Origin: Zygaena filipendulae
Taxonomy: Eukaryota; Arthropoda; Insecta; Lepidoptera; Zygaenidae
Direction: 5' to 3'
Assembly (NCBI GenBank): GCA_907165275.2
Contig: OU015659.1
Span: 3,142,501-3,206,500 of the forward strand
Length of the DNA stretch: 64,000 nucleotides
The position numbers were made by a program, and so were the translations under genes. The notes beneath the pieces are model-generated. The model had not been told where the DNA came from. It saw only the letters and a list, made by a program, of their open reading frames with translations, and made no database searches. Shown here in pieces: positions 22,561 to 33,915 of this stretch (position 1 is its first letter; each line of letters starts with the position of its first letter).

Positions 22561-23324
22561 GAAAATTCAGATCAAACACGTCGCCAATAAGCTAACCCTA
22601 AACCGACGAGCGTGTATACAAATAAAGTTAAAGAGAATGATGTGTAAAAAATAAATAAATAAATAAATAAATATGTACAAGAAGTGGTAAGACTAAGTGT
22701 TCCTGTTGAGGAATGAATACAGACTACAATACATATAGAGTAAGTACTCTATAGTCTTTCCTTAACTCTCCAGTAGGTACACAAGTTAGAGCTTAATTAT
22801 TTATTTATTTATTTGTAATTGACAGTCAAATTAGCAAGACCACAATCATCAATTTCACCACCTTTATTATTGTTATATGTATATTCTAATTAAAAAAAGT
22901 TTCTTTAAAAAATGTATATTGCCTTGAGTTGTAATCGTTTCTAAATGAATAAAGCGCATCCTTACTAGAGTCACGAACTTACCTGAAAAGAAAAAAAAAA
23001 CATTCATTAATACACGACTAATTACACATATAAAGCTATTTACTTTAGAAGGTCAAATAAAATTCGAGTTCACTATATATCTTGTTCTATAACCAATCTC
23101 AAGTCATGGAGATCAGTGTTCAATAAAATTTGGCTTCATATTTGAATAGAGGTTTAATGAATGTAATTAAAGAATATAACGAAACGGTCATTACCCTAAT
23201 GTACCAATGAAGCAACACACCGGTTCGTTAAAAATTGCTAAAATATTTTAATCTGATCCTTTATGCCAAAAATTCCTTTCACTGGTAAGGCAAGCATAGA
23301 AAAAAAATTTACTTAGGAATATTT
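22561..23324. other. Gene-free interval with A/T tetramer runs
   Basis: Contains (AATA)n at 22646-22673 and (TTTA)n at 22797-22815. No gene. Confidence 0.5.
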
Positions 23325-23402
23325 GCGTAGTCTGGGACTCGAACTAGCACTATATCAGCCGGCATCGCGGCGTCTCTGTTTATCTACCGCACCATCAGTG
23401 TA
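23325..23402 (-). mobile_element. tRNA-like SINE head, second family
   Basis: On minus, GATGGTGCGGTAGATAAAC resembles box A and AGTTCGAGTCCC at 23334-23345 is a good box B; the two are spaced roughly as in a tRNA. No acceptor-stem pairing supports a working tRNA. The downstream SINE body is not identified. Confidence 0.5.
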
Positions 23403-23737
23403 CACCAAGCAAAGCTTTTGTTTGTTTTTTATTTACTAAAGATAAAGCCTTCGCTCGTATATTTTGACGCTCAACATTATTAACAAAACGTTACAAGTTT
23501 TTCAAATTTTTTTAAAAGTCGTTTAACTCTCCGGTTTCTCGTATGAATCACATTATTGCGGTAATTGATGGCGAAATTGACTGTGACGTAAAGAGTCGCA
23601 TCAACGCAAATTTGATGTTCTAGCACAGATTAAATACTGGTATAGTGACAGGTTTGGGAACAATTTACGATCCACGGATGCCGCTAATATAAATGTTAAA
23701 ATCTATCAGATAACAGAACCTGTCGTACTGTATGAAT

Positions 23738-23885
23738 TTGATTTTTTTTTATGTAATAGGGGGCAAACGGGCAAGTGGTACACCTGATGGTAAGTGATTA
23801 CCGCCGCCCATGGACATCTGCAACACCAGTAGGCATGCAAGTGCGTTGCTGACCTGGAATGGGGATGTTGGATTTTTAGAGGAAC
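23738..23885 (+). repeat. Lepidopteran dispersed repeat (ACCGCCGCCCATGGACA type)
   Basis: Blocks GGGGGCAAACGGGCAAG, CACCTGATGGTAAGTGATTA, CCGCCGCCCATGGACATCTG and GCAAGTGCGTTGCTGACCT follow in the order I know from a very common lepidopteran repeat. Its exact class is not settled from sequence alone. Confidence 0.65.
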
Positions 23886-23917
23886 GGACGAAAATGGATT
23901 AAATGCGGCTGAGATAG

Positions 23918-24200
23918 ATGATTGAAGTAACAAAGATGGATATGATAATGAATGAGTATTTATATTACAGAAAGTTGAATTATTTGACTTTGTATGGACA
24001 TTTGATGAGGGATGAAAGTCGAACTAAAAGGGGCAGAAGTATGATAGTAGATATATCGGGACTAGAAAAGCTTAGCTTATATGGATTGTGTGAGGAAAAA
24101 ACGTGTTGGAAAAAAGTAGATGCAGAGCTGACGAGTAGAAGTGATGAACGGAGAAAGTGCAGTCATTGCCAGCTCCAAGTATTTGTGAACAGAGTAGATG
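23918..24200 (+). pseudogene. Probable decayed LINE ORF2 C-terminus
   Basis: The frame reads LNYLTLYGHLMRDES (near residues 20-34) and later WKKVDAELTSRSDERRKCSHC (residues 64-84). This resembles the RTE-like LINE C-terminus, where an LRWYGHVMRRDE block is followed by a GVDAELT-D--EW-K--C region. It is heavily diverged, truncated on both sides, and lacks the catalytic domain. If the resemblance is accidental, it is just a chance frame. Confidence 0.45.
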
Positions 24201-24400
24201 CATGGATGGTGAGCTGCGTATATGGTAACTTGTATGAATGAAAACATTGCGGCAAGTATCATGTGTCCCATTGTGCTAAATGCATCAGGTAAGTTAACGG
24301 TAGAGACTGTAGAAACAGCTACTTGTTTAGCCGTAGGCGAAAAGTTGACGCAAACGTTTTAATTTACCTCCCGAATCACGGAATCCCCTCTTGTTTTCCT

Positions 24401-24739
24401 CCCTTCAAAGAAGTCGGTGCAGATAATAAAAATATTTCCTTAACAATAAACGGCAAAGGACAATACCTAGAGATAACGCCAGTTGCTAAGCAGGAAAAAA
24501 TACAATTTCCCGTATTTTTGCCAATGAGTCCCTTCAAAGAAGTCGGTGCAGATAATAAAAATATTTCCTTAACAATAAACGGCAAAGGACAATACCTAGA
24601 GATAACGCCAGTTGCTAAGCAGGAAAAAATACAATTTCCCGTATTTTTGCCAATGAGTAACGGCAAAGGACAATACCTAGAGATAACGCCAGTTGCTAAG
24701 CAGGAAAAAATACAATTTCCCGTATTTTTGCCAATGAGT
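24401..24739 (+). repeat. Identical 129-bp tandem repeat, in frame
   Basis: Unit 1 spans 24401-24529, unit 2 24530-24658, and a partial 81-bp unit 24659-24739. All three are identical by eye where they overlap. The plus frame 24323-24775 stays open through all units because 129 and 81 are multiples of three; it repeats FKEVGADNKNISLTINGK then GQYLEITPVAKQEKIQF and PVFLPMS. The segment before unit 1, TTGTTTTCCTCCCTTCAAAG, looks like a splice acceptor. No family is recognised and there is no ATG start. Perfect identity means a very recent duplication or an assembly artefact. Confidence 0.9.
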
Positions 24740-24775
24740 AACAGAATCTTTCCTAAAGAAGAGTATCTTTCCTAG

Positions 24776-25540
24776 AAATGAAATTGTTGCCAGTTGTGAC
24801 ACTTTCCACGCTGCGTTACCGCAAAACCGCCGCTTTGTCATCTCAGTTTGTGACGATCAAACAGTTTTTATAACGGTTTCGAAAAGGATTTACCTTACGG
24901 CCACAGTAAGTCTGTTATGTCAAGGTAGCTTGGTTTTAAGGCCGCGATTAGGAGCTATTTCTGCTTTTCGCTAGTTTTTACTTATTTCTATTAATTTTGG
25001 TGGTGTGAAAGATGAATTTATATCAGAAACGATCCGAACGAACTTTCATCCCCATTTTTGAACTATCAAAAATGTGTTATAACAATGACTAGGCATTTGA
25101 TAGGAATGCGGCCAGTACAAAAATATTTCAGCCGTATAATAATCCAGAGGTGCACAATCAAATATATTTCGACACCGGCCCTCGTAAGGAATGTCTACAG
25201 ATGTTATTCGAGCCCACACTGCTTGGAATGCTGCCTACGCCAACTTGGCTTTACATCGGAGATTAAAGAGGGATATCAATCTCCTAAGTGTTGACATTGT
25301 TAGAACAACTTGCCCGTGTAGTGGATAGCCAGCAAAATTGGTCCACTGGATAAGATATCTCCGACCATTGTCAAACACCAGTTTCTAAATTGACAAACAT
25401 TTGATCATATTGTTGTTTGGTAACTAGATTTATTACAATACAGTTTAAATTTGAATCGAATGTAATTTAAGATTGCACCAAGCGAAAATACAAAACATTC
25501 AAAGAAACACTAAGATCGGGTTCTCTCTGCAACAAACCAT
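24776..25540. other. Gene-free interval
   Basis: No supported gene; the plus frame 25058-25294 has no family features. Confidence 0.5.
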
Positions 25541-25854
25541 AATGGGGATGTTGACTACTTTTGCAAATCAAAATTCTAATTAGTCCGTCAGTTAGAAAAT
25601 AAAAAACAATAAACACGTATTTTTTGCTTTTTCAAATAAATTAAAATATACAGAGATAAAGCGCATTAAAGTTTAGGGTGAGGGGGTCGTGAGTTCGTGA
25701 CGTCACTACTGTCCGTCAAGTGACGTCACGCGAAATTTCAACTCAATGTATCGCCGTTATTTTTTGATTACGCAAAAAAATAAAAAATACGTGTCCAATA
25801 TTTTTTATTAATCTACAAGACACTAAAAACAAAAAAATAGTCAACATGCCTATT
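25541..25854 (+). mobile_element. CRE-site MITE, copy B
   Basis: Near full-length copy with both ends: AATGGGGATGTTGACTACTT and, inverted, AATAGGCATGTTGACTATTT. The centre holds TGACGTCA at 25698-25705 and 25721-25728. Compared with copies D and E the centre between the two sites is short. Landmarks AAGCGCATTAAAGTTTAGGG and CGCGAAATTTCAACTCAATG are intact. Confidence 0.9.
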
Positions 25855-26309
25855 ATGCAGGAAATGTAGCTAAACAAGTAGCAATAATGTATAGTCATGA
25901 TAGGTACATAATCTGTTGCGAAACATCGAACCAATTTTGATATCTGTAAACAGCGCTCCTCTAAATAGGATAGTGTTTTGTGTTTGTGAGGCGATTCGAA
26001 AGCGATATAAACGCGAACTAACGTCCCACGCACGAGCGGATTGGACGAGAATCACTTTGGGAACGCGCACATTTTACTTTCCAGGTGTCGTAAAAAACAC
26101 CAGACTATTTTATTGTAGGGACCGAAAATGCTTTAGTGAGACTCATCGTAAAATAAAAACGGTGTAAAATGAACTCATTGTGCTGGTGTCCACGTTATAT
26201 TTACGACTTTCTTCCACAGGCCATTTCAACAGTTTCAAAATTTATCCCCGCTGTTTTAAATAGATCTACCGCCAACTAGTTATAAAATCGTCTATACACA
26301 AATGTAAAT
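25855..26309. other. Gene-free interval
   Basis: Overlapping short frames on both strands (25743-26167) lack any family feature. Confidence 0.5.
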
Positions 26310-27106
26310 TATTTTTCATTACTCATACTCGGAAAGTAGGTCTGAAGTTGCCTGAGAAGCGGGTTGAAAGTAACACTTTTCAGCCCTAGGGAGAATCGCT
26401 TTCAACTGACAGCTGGATACTGCAGAAACTCAAGTTTTTTTTTTATGTCATAGGGGCATACTTACTGGCTAGTAGCACACCTAATGGTTGATTTATGTAA
26501 TAGTATATTTCATTATAAGTGCGGAAAGCCTGTCATTGCAAAGAGTTCCGACAAATGTCTACCCGAGCCGAGGCGCAGCCGAAGGTGAGGGTTGACAGTC
26601 GGAACTAGTTGCAATGACGGTTCCGCACGTGTACTGAACAACTATTTTTAATACAGTTACGAAAAAATTAAGCAATTTAATAAAATATCAAAAACACAAC
26701 AAACTCAACTAAGTTGAGTTCTCTCAACTGTGATCAAGAGATGGCGCTAGTCGTATTAGTAATGCGAAACCTACGTTTCGCAATGCAAAAAGTGTGTCAA
26801 AGTCGTGTCGCCATTTTTGACAGTTGGCAAAGAGAACGCACGAGTTCGGGAAAGGCAAACAAAAAGCTCGAGTATGTAATAGCCCACATCCCGAACGCTA
26901 AACGTCCCTGCAATACGCCACTTTTTGAGCAACTGTATTAAAAAATAAAATTCACTCATTTTTTTCTTTAGCTAATTCCTATTTTTATTTTGACTTACCT
27001 TGCATTCGTAATGAAAAGCACAGTGTTATCCTCGGGAGAAAGACTTATTTAGTCCCTCGATCTATTGGCTAAATACTTTCACCCCTAGGATAACAATGTA
27101 CTATTA
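26310..27106 (-). repeat. Hairpin-rich dispersed repeat, copy 2, with nested insert
   Basis: Minus-strand copy of the family at 1084-1402, with the same ends and inner blocks. Between TTGATTTATGTAA (26500) and AATAAAATTCACTC (about 26944) it carries an extra 440 bp absent from copy 1. The insert consists of a 110-bp hairpin (26519-26628) and a second part bounded by ATTTTTAATACAGTT and its inverse AACTGTATTAAAAAAT. The plus frame 26714-26941 runs inside the insert and is not supported as a gene. Confidence 0.8.
26519..26628. repeat. 110-bp hairpin module
   Basis: Ends GTGCGGAA and TTCCGCAC pair, followed inward by GTCATTGCAA paired with TTGCAATGAC and AGTTCCGAC paired with GTCGGAACT. The loop region has CCGAGCCGAGGCGCAGCCGA. 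The copy-3 module (37900-38024) has a similar CGAGCGTAGCGAGG loop. Confidence 0.85.
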
Positions 27107-28254
27107 ATATTCCACGCGATGCGATTGTATTATTTTATTTACCTTATTGATGTCCCTTATTGATGACTGTCCAGTAATTTATCTAGCTAGATGACTGGTA
27201 AGCAAAAAATTATAACATCAGAAGTGTCGTCCAGAAAAGAAATAATGGCGATGTATTATGGCAGTTTTATTGCTTCGTAATGACTCGGTTACCTATCAAA
27301 GGATATAAAGGACTATAAAAAGTATATAGATTTTTTTATTGCTACCGAAAGCAAGCCTCGTAGGATAATGTCAGCCATGTACTGGATTCGTTTATGGTAA
27401 TTTATAGCCAGTGATCCATCTTTGTCTGCAGCAAAGAGGACAAAAAAGACAATAACTAATGCTCGATGGTGGATGTCGAAAAGTCTAAATCTCCGGTCCG
27501 ATAAACAGGTTGTCTCTGTAGAAAATAGAAAAGTCTTTGGACTTAAATCAGGGCTTGCGCTAATGATTCTTGGTGGGCGAAACACTAATTACTAATCTCT
27601 TCTGCAATCGTTTTGCACGAAACCTAATCGATTTGTATTCAAAGCTCAGCAAGATCACTAATTACACAGTTAATTATTACAATAAATGCGATCTAGAAAT
27701 AAATATCTCGGTACAGGGGCTGGCTCTCATTACGTTGATTACGAAGTGTGGTATTATATAAAAAGGTGCCAATTAAAGTCTCCGGTGGACAATTACTGGC
27801 GATTGGCAGGTTAGTGTAGGCGCCGTCGACTAACACACTATGATTGATACGACGGTATTCTCGTGTGGCGACCGTCCGACGCCATTCTTGGCCACCATAA
27901 CTAATCCAACGAAAATAGACCGTAATTTATAACGCTATAAAATGTGCATAAATTTTCTTGTTGAATATCATTTACAAGAACATTGTCTCCAAAGAATAAA
28001 TTATAAACGAAGCCTCCGTTTTTTGGGCCCGCATCAGCGGACAGCATTGGCTTGTTCGCCCGAGGTCATCGGTGCGATTCAAAGACAGTACAGTTTTGTG
28101 TTGATATGTATATTTGAACACGAAATAAGTTCCGGTTCCGTATTGTCTGATAGACAAAAATACACGGCACCAAACATAGTGTCAAGCGGAAGTTCAAAAG
28201 CATAGTGTGCGTTAGTGTTAGTATTCTAATCACCTAAATTGGGTATTTTCCAGG
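27107..28254. other. Gene-free interval
   Basis: No exon is supported. The frames 27942-28205 plus and 28157-27972 minus overlap and lack family features. Confidence 0.45.
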
Positions 28255-28578
28255 GTATGAAAATCAAAATTCTAATAAGTCCGTCAGTAAGAAAATTAAA
28301 AAATAATGGACACGTATTTTTTGCTTTTTCAAATTAATGAAAAATAACATAGATAAAGCGCATTTAAGTTTAGGGTAGGGGGACTCATGTCGTCAGTATT
28401 CGGTATAAGCCCCATATAAGCCCCGTAAAAACTGCACCGGGTTGTGACATCGCGCGAAATTTCAGCTCAATGTATCGTCGTTGAACTTTGATTGTGTAAA
28501 AAAAAGAAAAAATATGTGTCCAATATTTTTTATTAATCTAGACGACGGACTAAAAAAAAATTTTATCAAGTAGCCAAT
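28255..28578 (+). mobile_element. CRE-site MITE, copy C (decayed)
   Basis: Same block order as copies B and D (TCAAAATTCTAATAAGTCCG, TTTTTTGCTTTTTCAAATTA, GCGCATTTAAGTTTAGGG, GCGCGAAATTTCAGCTCAAT), but both ends are eroded and the two central sites have mutated to ATGTCGTCA and TGTGACATCG. It is the oldest-looking copy. Confidence 0.8.
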
Positions 28579-28837
28579 GAGGTACGTAAATAAGAAGAAA
28601 CAAAAGAAACACATATAAAATATGTAGGTATATTGCAAATGGGACCGTTAAAAAAACTGAAGAATTATAACTTCAAAATTTGATCTGAAATCTGAATCAA
28701 AAAATCTTTCCAGATTCGTAATATATCTGGCCAATGCGGCTGCTCTACGGAAAAACAAAGAAACTTATTTTTTTTAAATAGTTTTTTTCTGTATTTTTGC
28801 CACTTTTCACGCATAACGCATCTTGCTGCATACTTAC

Positions 28838-28970
28838 TACTATATAATATAAGTAATTCTATGTAGTATATACCACGTTTGCTTGTTTTCCACGACACAA
28901 GCTTATAATAGCTTACTGTGGGATTAGATCTGTGTGTTGTGATGTGGATTATTATTATTATTATTACTCA
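28838..28970 (+). mobile_element. tRNA-derived SINE, 5'-truncated copy
   Basis: Only the 3' part of the SINE at 5307-5577 and 44738-45073 is present: AAGTAATTCTATGTAGTATA, CCACGTTTGCTTG, CACGACACAAGC, ATCTGTGTGTTGTGATGTGG and an (ATT)n tail at 28951-28968. The tRNA-like head is missing, as expected from incomplete reverse transcription. Confidence 0.85.
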
Positions 28971-28971
28971 T

Positions 28972-29206
28972 AACCATCAAAAAGGCTTTTAGTCTTAGAG
29001 AAATTAAAATCAGGAAATCGTTAAACTATACAAGATTTGTTTTAAAAAGCGGTTTCCGGTTTTTTGCTCCTCCTGTTAAATTTATTCAGCTGCAACAACC
29101 ATCAAAAAAGGTTTTAAGTCTTAGAGAAATTATTATTAAGAAAACCGAGCGATTTCCGGTTTTTTGCTCCTCCTGTAAAATGTATTTACCGCTGCAATTA
29201 CTTTGC
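28972..29206 (+). repeat. Direct tandem duplication, two ~115-bp units
   Basis: Unit 1 (28972-29093) and unit 2 (29098-29206) share AACCATCAAAAA, TTTTAGTCTTAGAGAAATTA or its variant, GCGGTTTCCGGTTTTTTGCT, CCTCCTGT and a GCTGCAA end. They differ by small indels, so the duplication is not recent. No function is visible. Confidence 0.8.
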
Positions 29207-32150
29207 TTTTCCGTAAGTTAGCCGAATGAACCTAAGAGAAGTTTAGTCGAGAGTTTTAAATACATAGTTCGGTATATTTATATAATTTTGTTTTAGTATT
29301 GACAGCAGTCGCAACCGGCCGGCGCCGGCGCGGCGGGTCAGCCGGTGTGGGATGAACTACCTGTGCCCTGTGCCAGTAACTTCCAATCACTTAAGGCAAA
29401 GACATTGAGAATAGACGAACAAAACAAACTTTACTACTCAAAACGCCAAACTAGCGCTTCTAGCTAAAAAAAGTCGCACTTTCTAAGATAATGTAAAATA
29501 GATTTTTAATAATACATAATATGTAATGTTGCAGCATTTTAACTGACAAAAAATATGTAGTATAGACCAAAACTATTTAATATCAGGTTAAAGTACTGCA
29601 GAAACATCATTAAAAATATGTAAGTAGTATGCTTTTCAATGAGTGGCTCAAGTTACAAATAGTATGACCTTAACAGGTGCCTTAAGAAGAACTTTAAAGT
29701 CAATATAGTAGTTAGCTGAACCAGAAACGGCCGGTCACGAAGCTACCGATCGGTAGTTAGCTTGTTAGTAAATTAATTTTGTTTTTGATTACGAAATTTG
29801 TTCTAATTTATCACAGTGAAAGTGAAAGAATAGTCTTAGCTAAGGATATTTATGAAGTTAATTTGCTATACTATTATTGTATTTATACACGCAAAAAGTG
29901 AAATCATTGCTTATAAAAAATAAGTTCTAATAAAAAGACATTATCTTGAATCATCGCAAATAAAAAAGTAAAAAGTGAAACAAAACACGTTTTGAACTAG
30001 TTCCTGTAGCATAAGCAAAGTTCGATGCATTCTTCCGAACAGATCTGCAGATCTTTAATCAGAAGACGACGCTAAATAATGTCTTTTGCCTTTACAGGAG
30101 TAATTTCAGATTTATCCTCTCTCCCACAGCCAGGAAATCCATCTAAGATGAGCTGCGTGTCATGGTCAGACAGTGAAAGAAAAATCTAGCTTAAAATTCT
30201 AATCGAGGTCTCGCCGCCATAACTACGATAACAATCCTGGGAATACTGAACCTAAATTGAGTCTACTCAGCCCAAGGCGGTGACGGATAGAGTGACAATT
30301 CGCTCTGAGTTACAACAGATTTGTACAGGCAAGGAGGTCATTATACAAACAATTTATCCAAGTCAGAATTAATAATCACTTAGAAGTTAGGTGAAGCAGT
30401 TTAAGATCCGGGGCAGACAGACGTTAAGCAAGCATGGGATAATTGAAAAGTTGTAAGTAAACGTATGCTCACCTCTCTACAATGATACGACCGATCATTG
30501 AACCAAATAATTTTATGATGCTGTTTAGAGTTTATGATTTTGAATAAAACTTTCGCTGCATACATCTTAAAGAAATTGAATCGCATCACAATATAATATC
30601 CATTTCACAATGTCTGTATTATAAGACGAATAATAAAATTAAAGATTGCGTCGATAAAATTGTCATAAGACCAGATTTGATGGTCAGAGATCGCTAGTAG
30701 GCGTCTGTTTATTGCATGAACTGCATCCAGCGAGCAATGGGAGCGAGCGAGCACGCGTATTGTTATATGCGAACTGACATAATAAATAACCTCTTGCGCA
30801 ACGTTTAAGCAACAACAATTGCTTTACTCACAGTTTTATTATCGTGAAAATTTGTGTCTTCATCCAAATTTGTTTCAACAGACAAGTGAGACATTATTGG
30901 GTATAAGATAAATAATAAAAAATAGGCAAAGCATTTGCAACAGTTCAATATCTAACTGTAATTCTTAAAAAACAAAACTTTATCTACTCGTTAATACATT
31001 TGATCCAAATCGATAGAGCTGTTTTCTAAATACACGAATAAAGTTTGCAGGAATGTGGTAGGTATATTATATTTTGTTTCTCAGTCTTAACTTTGGTTAA
31101 TTGAAATTTCAGTTAGTAGAAAAACACAAATAAGTAACTTCAAAAGTTTATCTAAATGTAAATCTAGTGATTTATTTTATTGACGGAAGTGCGTAACGCG
31201 ATTGCTAGTTTCGACCTTGTTCACGCAAACCGACAATGTTTCCCGACTTTATTAGTATGTGTACTTAATTGCGGCAGTTAAAATTAATAAACTTCAATGG
31301 CTCCAATAAAACATTCCATATTTTTAATATATATTATTGTCATCGTTTATTTCATCTGACCTTTGATCGAGCCGTTCGCGAGACGAGGTGTAATAAATAT
31401 GTCTTTGTTGTCATCATTGCTATAAGTAGGGCATTCAGTGGCGGAAGAATATAAAACAGTACGTGTTTAGACCGCGTCCATGTTGAGCGAATAAAACAGT
31501 TTTATTATCACAGAACAGATAGATGAAAGGGGCATCGACTCAGTTTTAAATGTACAAAAACCAGTGTCGCCGGGTAAAAAATAACCGCCATTAGGTTACT
31601 TATTTCTTTATAGGCTGTTTTGGAAATTGATTGTGCGTGAAATATTGTAGCTACTAAAATTCTGCCAGCAAAGAAAGTTTTGAGAAGTGAATAGTATTTG
31701 CTCATAAACGCAACGCGCCGGCCCCTCTCCAGTCAATATGTATAGTCTTTTCTCTGTGGTTATTGTAATGCTTTCAGAATTTGAGGCACGTCTGCCGTTA
31801 ACACTGCCTTGTTTATTTTAAATAAGGTTTTTGTTGAGTAAAAGTAAACCTGGAGATTCCGCGGCACGCCGACTGCGATGAGTTAATATTATAGAATATT
31901 TCGTTGTTCTCATTTTACTCATTAAAAAAATATTTTTATTTAAAAATGAAGCCAACTGAACAACTAATTTAAACAAAACAAAGGAAAACAATCACGTGCT
32001 ATTCATAAAACTTAGTTACACCGTTGGAACGAATTCCCAACTGCAAGTTGTTTGAAATTTGTTGAAACAGCCAACTTAATTGTTTTCTAGTTCACTTAGG
32101 AACTATTAATTATTCCACGAGAAACAACATAACGGCTCGTTCCCAAATCC
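29207..32150. other. 2.9 kb gene-free DNA with a GC patch
   Basis: A compact GC-rich patch at 29305-29360 (CGGCCGGCGCCGGCGCGG core) stands out from AT-rich surroundings but opens no long frame. It could belong to an untranslated first exon or promoter; nothing else supports that. The rest shows no gene or repeat boundary. Confidence 0.45.
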
Positions 32151-32340
32151 TTACATATTATAAAACAAAGTCCTCCGCTGCGTCTGTCTGTCTGTCTATT
32201 CGCGATAAACTCAAAAACTACTGAATGGATTTTCATGCGGTTTTCACCAATAGATAGAGTAATTCATGAGGAAGGTTTAGTTATATATATAATTTGTCAA
32301 GGTTTTGTGTAGATTGGTCGAAATATAACTATAGTAATTG
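32151..32340 (+). repeat. Dispersed repeat (TATTATAAAACAAAGTCC type), plus copy
   Basis: Starts ACATATTATAAAACAAAGTC, then CGTCTGTCTGTCTGTC, AAAAACTACTGAATGGATTT, CATGCGGTTTTCACCAATAG. An inverted relative is at 55787-55893. The TATTATAAA start and ACTGAATGGATTT block recall Helitron-like elements, but no terminus is visible. Confidence 0.65.
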
Positions 32341-33782
32341 TTGGAAATGTCGGAAAAAGTAATTCGTTATGCTTAAATACACGAAATAATACATTTATTA
32401 TCGATAAGAAGCAAAGAACAAAAAGTCCAAAAGAGGGCTAAGGCACGGGCAAGGACTCGGCATGCGGCTGCATCTAATTAACATTAACCTTGATATCACT
32501 CTGAGTTGGCACAACATAGATATCATTCTAAAATCGTGGAGAGGCGATTTCCTCCGGCACAAAAGAATCGATAGCTATTGTGATTCCCCCTCGACATTAA
32601 ATTATATACAAGGGTGCGTTCACAGTTCGCAACGACATCTGCCAAGTCGATCGGCTTTGCCTTTTATCAATATTTGCTTACTTGATTTTAGAGTAATGTG
32701 AACGTGAAAGGAAAATTGTGTTCATTCACTGCAACGAAACGTTTATAATGCGACTTCTATAAAGGCTCAAACGCGCTGGCTTGAAGTATCTACAGACCTA
32801 AGTAATGCGTCTCAGTTTTTATTGATGAAATAAAAATAACACATGGCTTGTTGACCTGAAAACCCGCGGGGATAAGCGTAATTCAGTAGTGTCGTAAAAA
32901 TATGTTTTATTAAAAGATGAGCGAAGAAAAGTTATCAATTGAAACTTTATGGATACGTTTTATTTCGTAGATAATCACAAAATTAATAATAGATAAATAT
33001 AGATAAACATTTGTATTATAAAGAGTATATTTATTGTTAATTTTTTATTACGTATAGGTAAATGAGGACAGAAAATGCGTTGTGTTGCTTTAAACTAACA
33101 CATTAATTCTGTTTTTGGCATTATACAAAATACCGGCTGGATTAATTATACAATTTGCCTGCGAAATACATACCATATTGATTTCTTCGATAAGCAAAAA
33201 CATTTCCGACATTTAAATTTACCTAGGTATGTGTTTTTTTGTAAATATCGCGTCGTACCACCAAAGTCTCACTTGAGCCAAGTGAAGTTCAACATTTTTA
33301 CTGTAGAACTATTTAAATTAAGCAACTTTCTTGTACGAATTCCTGTGAAACCCAATACCTATACGTACATAATTCGTAACTGAAAGTAATTAAATATATC
33401 AATTCCGTAAAATTAATGATTAGAACTTTTAACAGTTTTTTTTATACGTTATCATAATCATACTCATATTAAGACGTGTTAAGAGATGTAGGAATATCAC
33501 GAATCAAGATGTTATAAAGTCGCAATACTTATGGGTCATTATGACATACTGTAATTGGCGGCGTTGTTTTTTTACATAATATTATGATACGAAACACGTA
33601 GGTCATACAAATATGGAAATTTAATTATTTTCATGAGACAGCTCCAATCACATGGACGGCATAACGGGTTTTTCTTTTCGAGAATTCACCAAAAACGTTA
33701 TTAAGTTGAATACAAGAATAACATGGCTAAAAAAAAATAATAAAACCCTTGGCCATGTTATTTTTGTATGTAATTTTTTCTC
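32341..33782. other. Gene-free interval
   Basis: 1.4 kb AT-rich without supported features. Confidence 0.5.
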
Positions 33783-33915
33783 GTCTAGCAGAAAACCGCG
33801 TGAATTACGGCATTCCTTCGGGAACTCCTTGCGCTGGAATAAAAAGTATTTCTGTCAAATACATTCAGCCGTTTATGCGTAATTGAGTGACAAACATCCA
33901 AACGTCTTACTAATA
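33783..33915 (-). mobile_element. Helitron-like fragment, minus strand
   Basis: Plus-strand CTAGCAGAAAACCGCG, TCCTTCGGGAACTCC, TAAAAAGTATTTCTG and CATCCAAACGTCTTAC are degenerate blocks of a minus-oriented Lep1-type element. The frames 33652-33882 plus and 33997-33785 minus arise from it. Confidence 0.6.

Noticed and set aside
24376..24666. 96-codon minus frame
   Set aside because: Shadow of the identical tandem repeat; open only because the unit lacks stops in that frame too.
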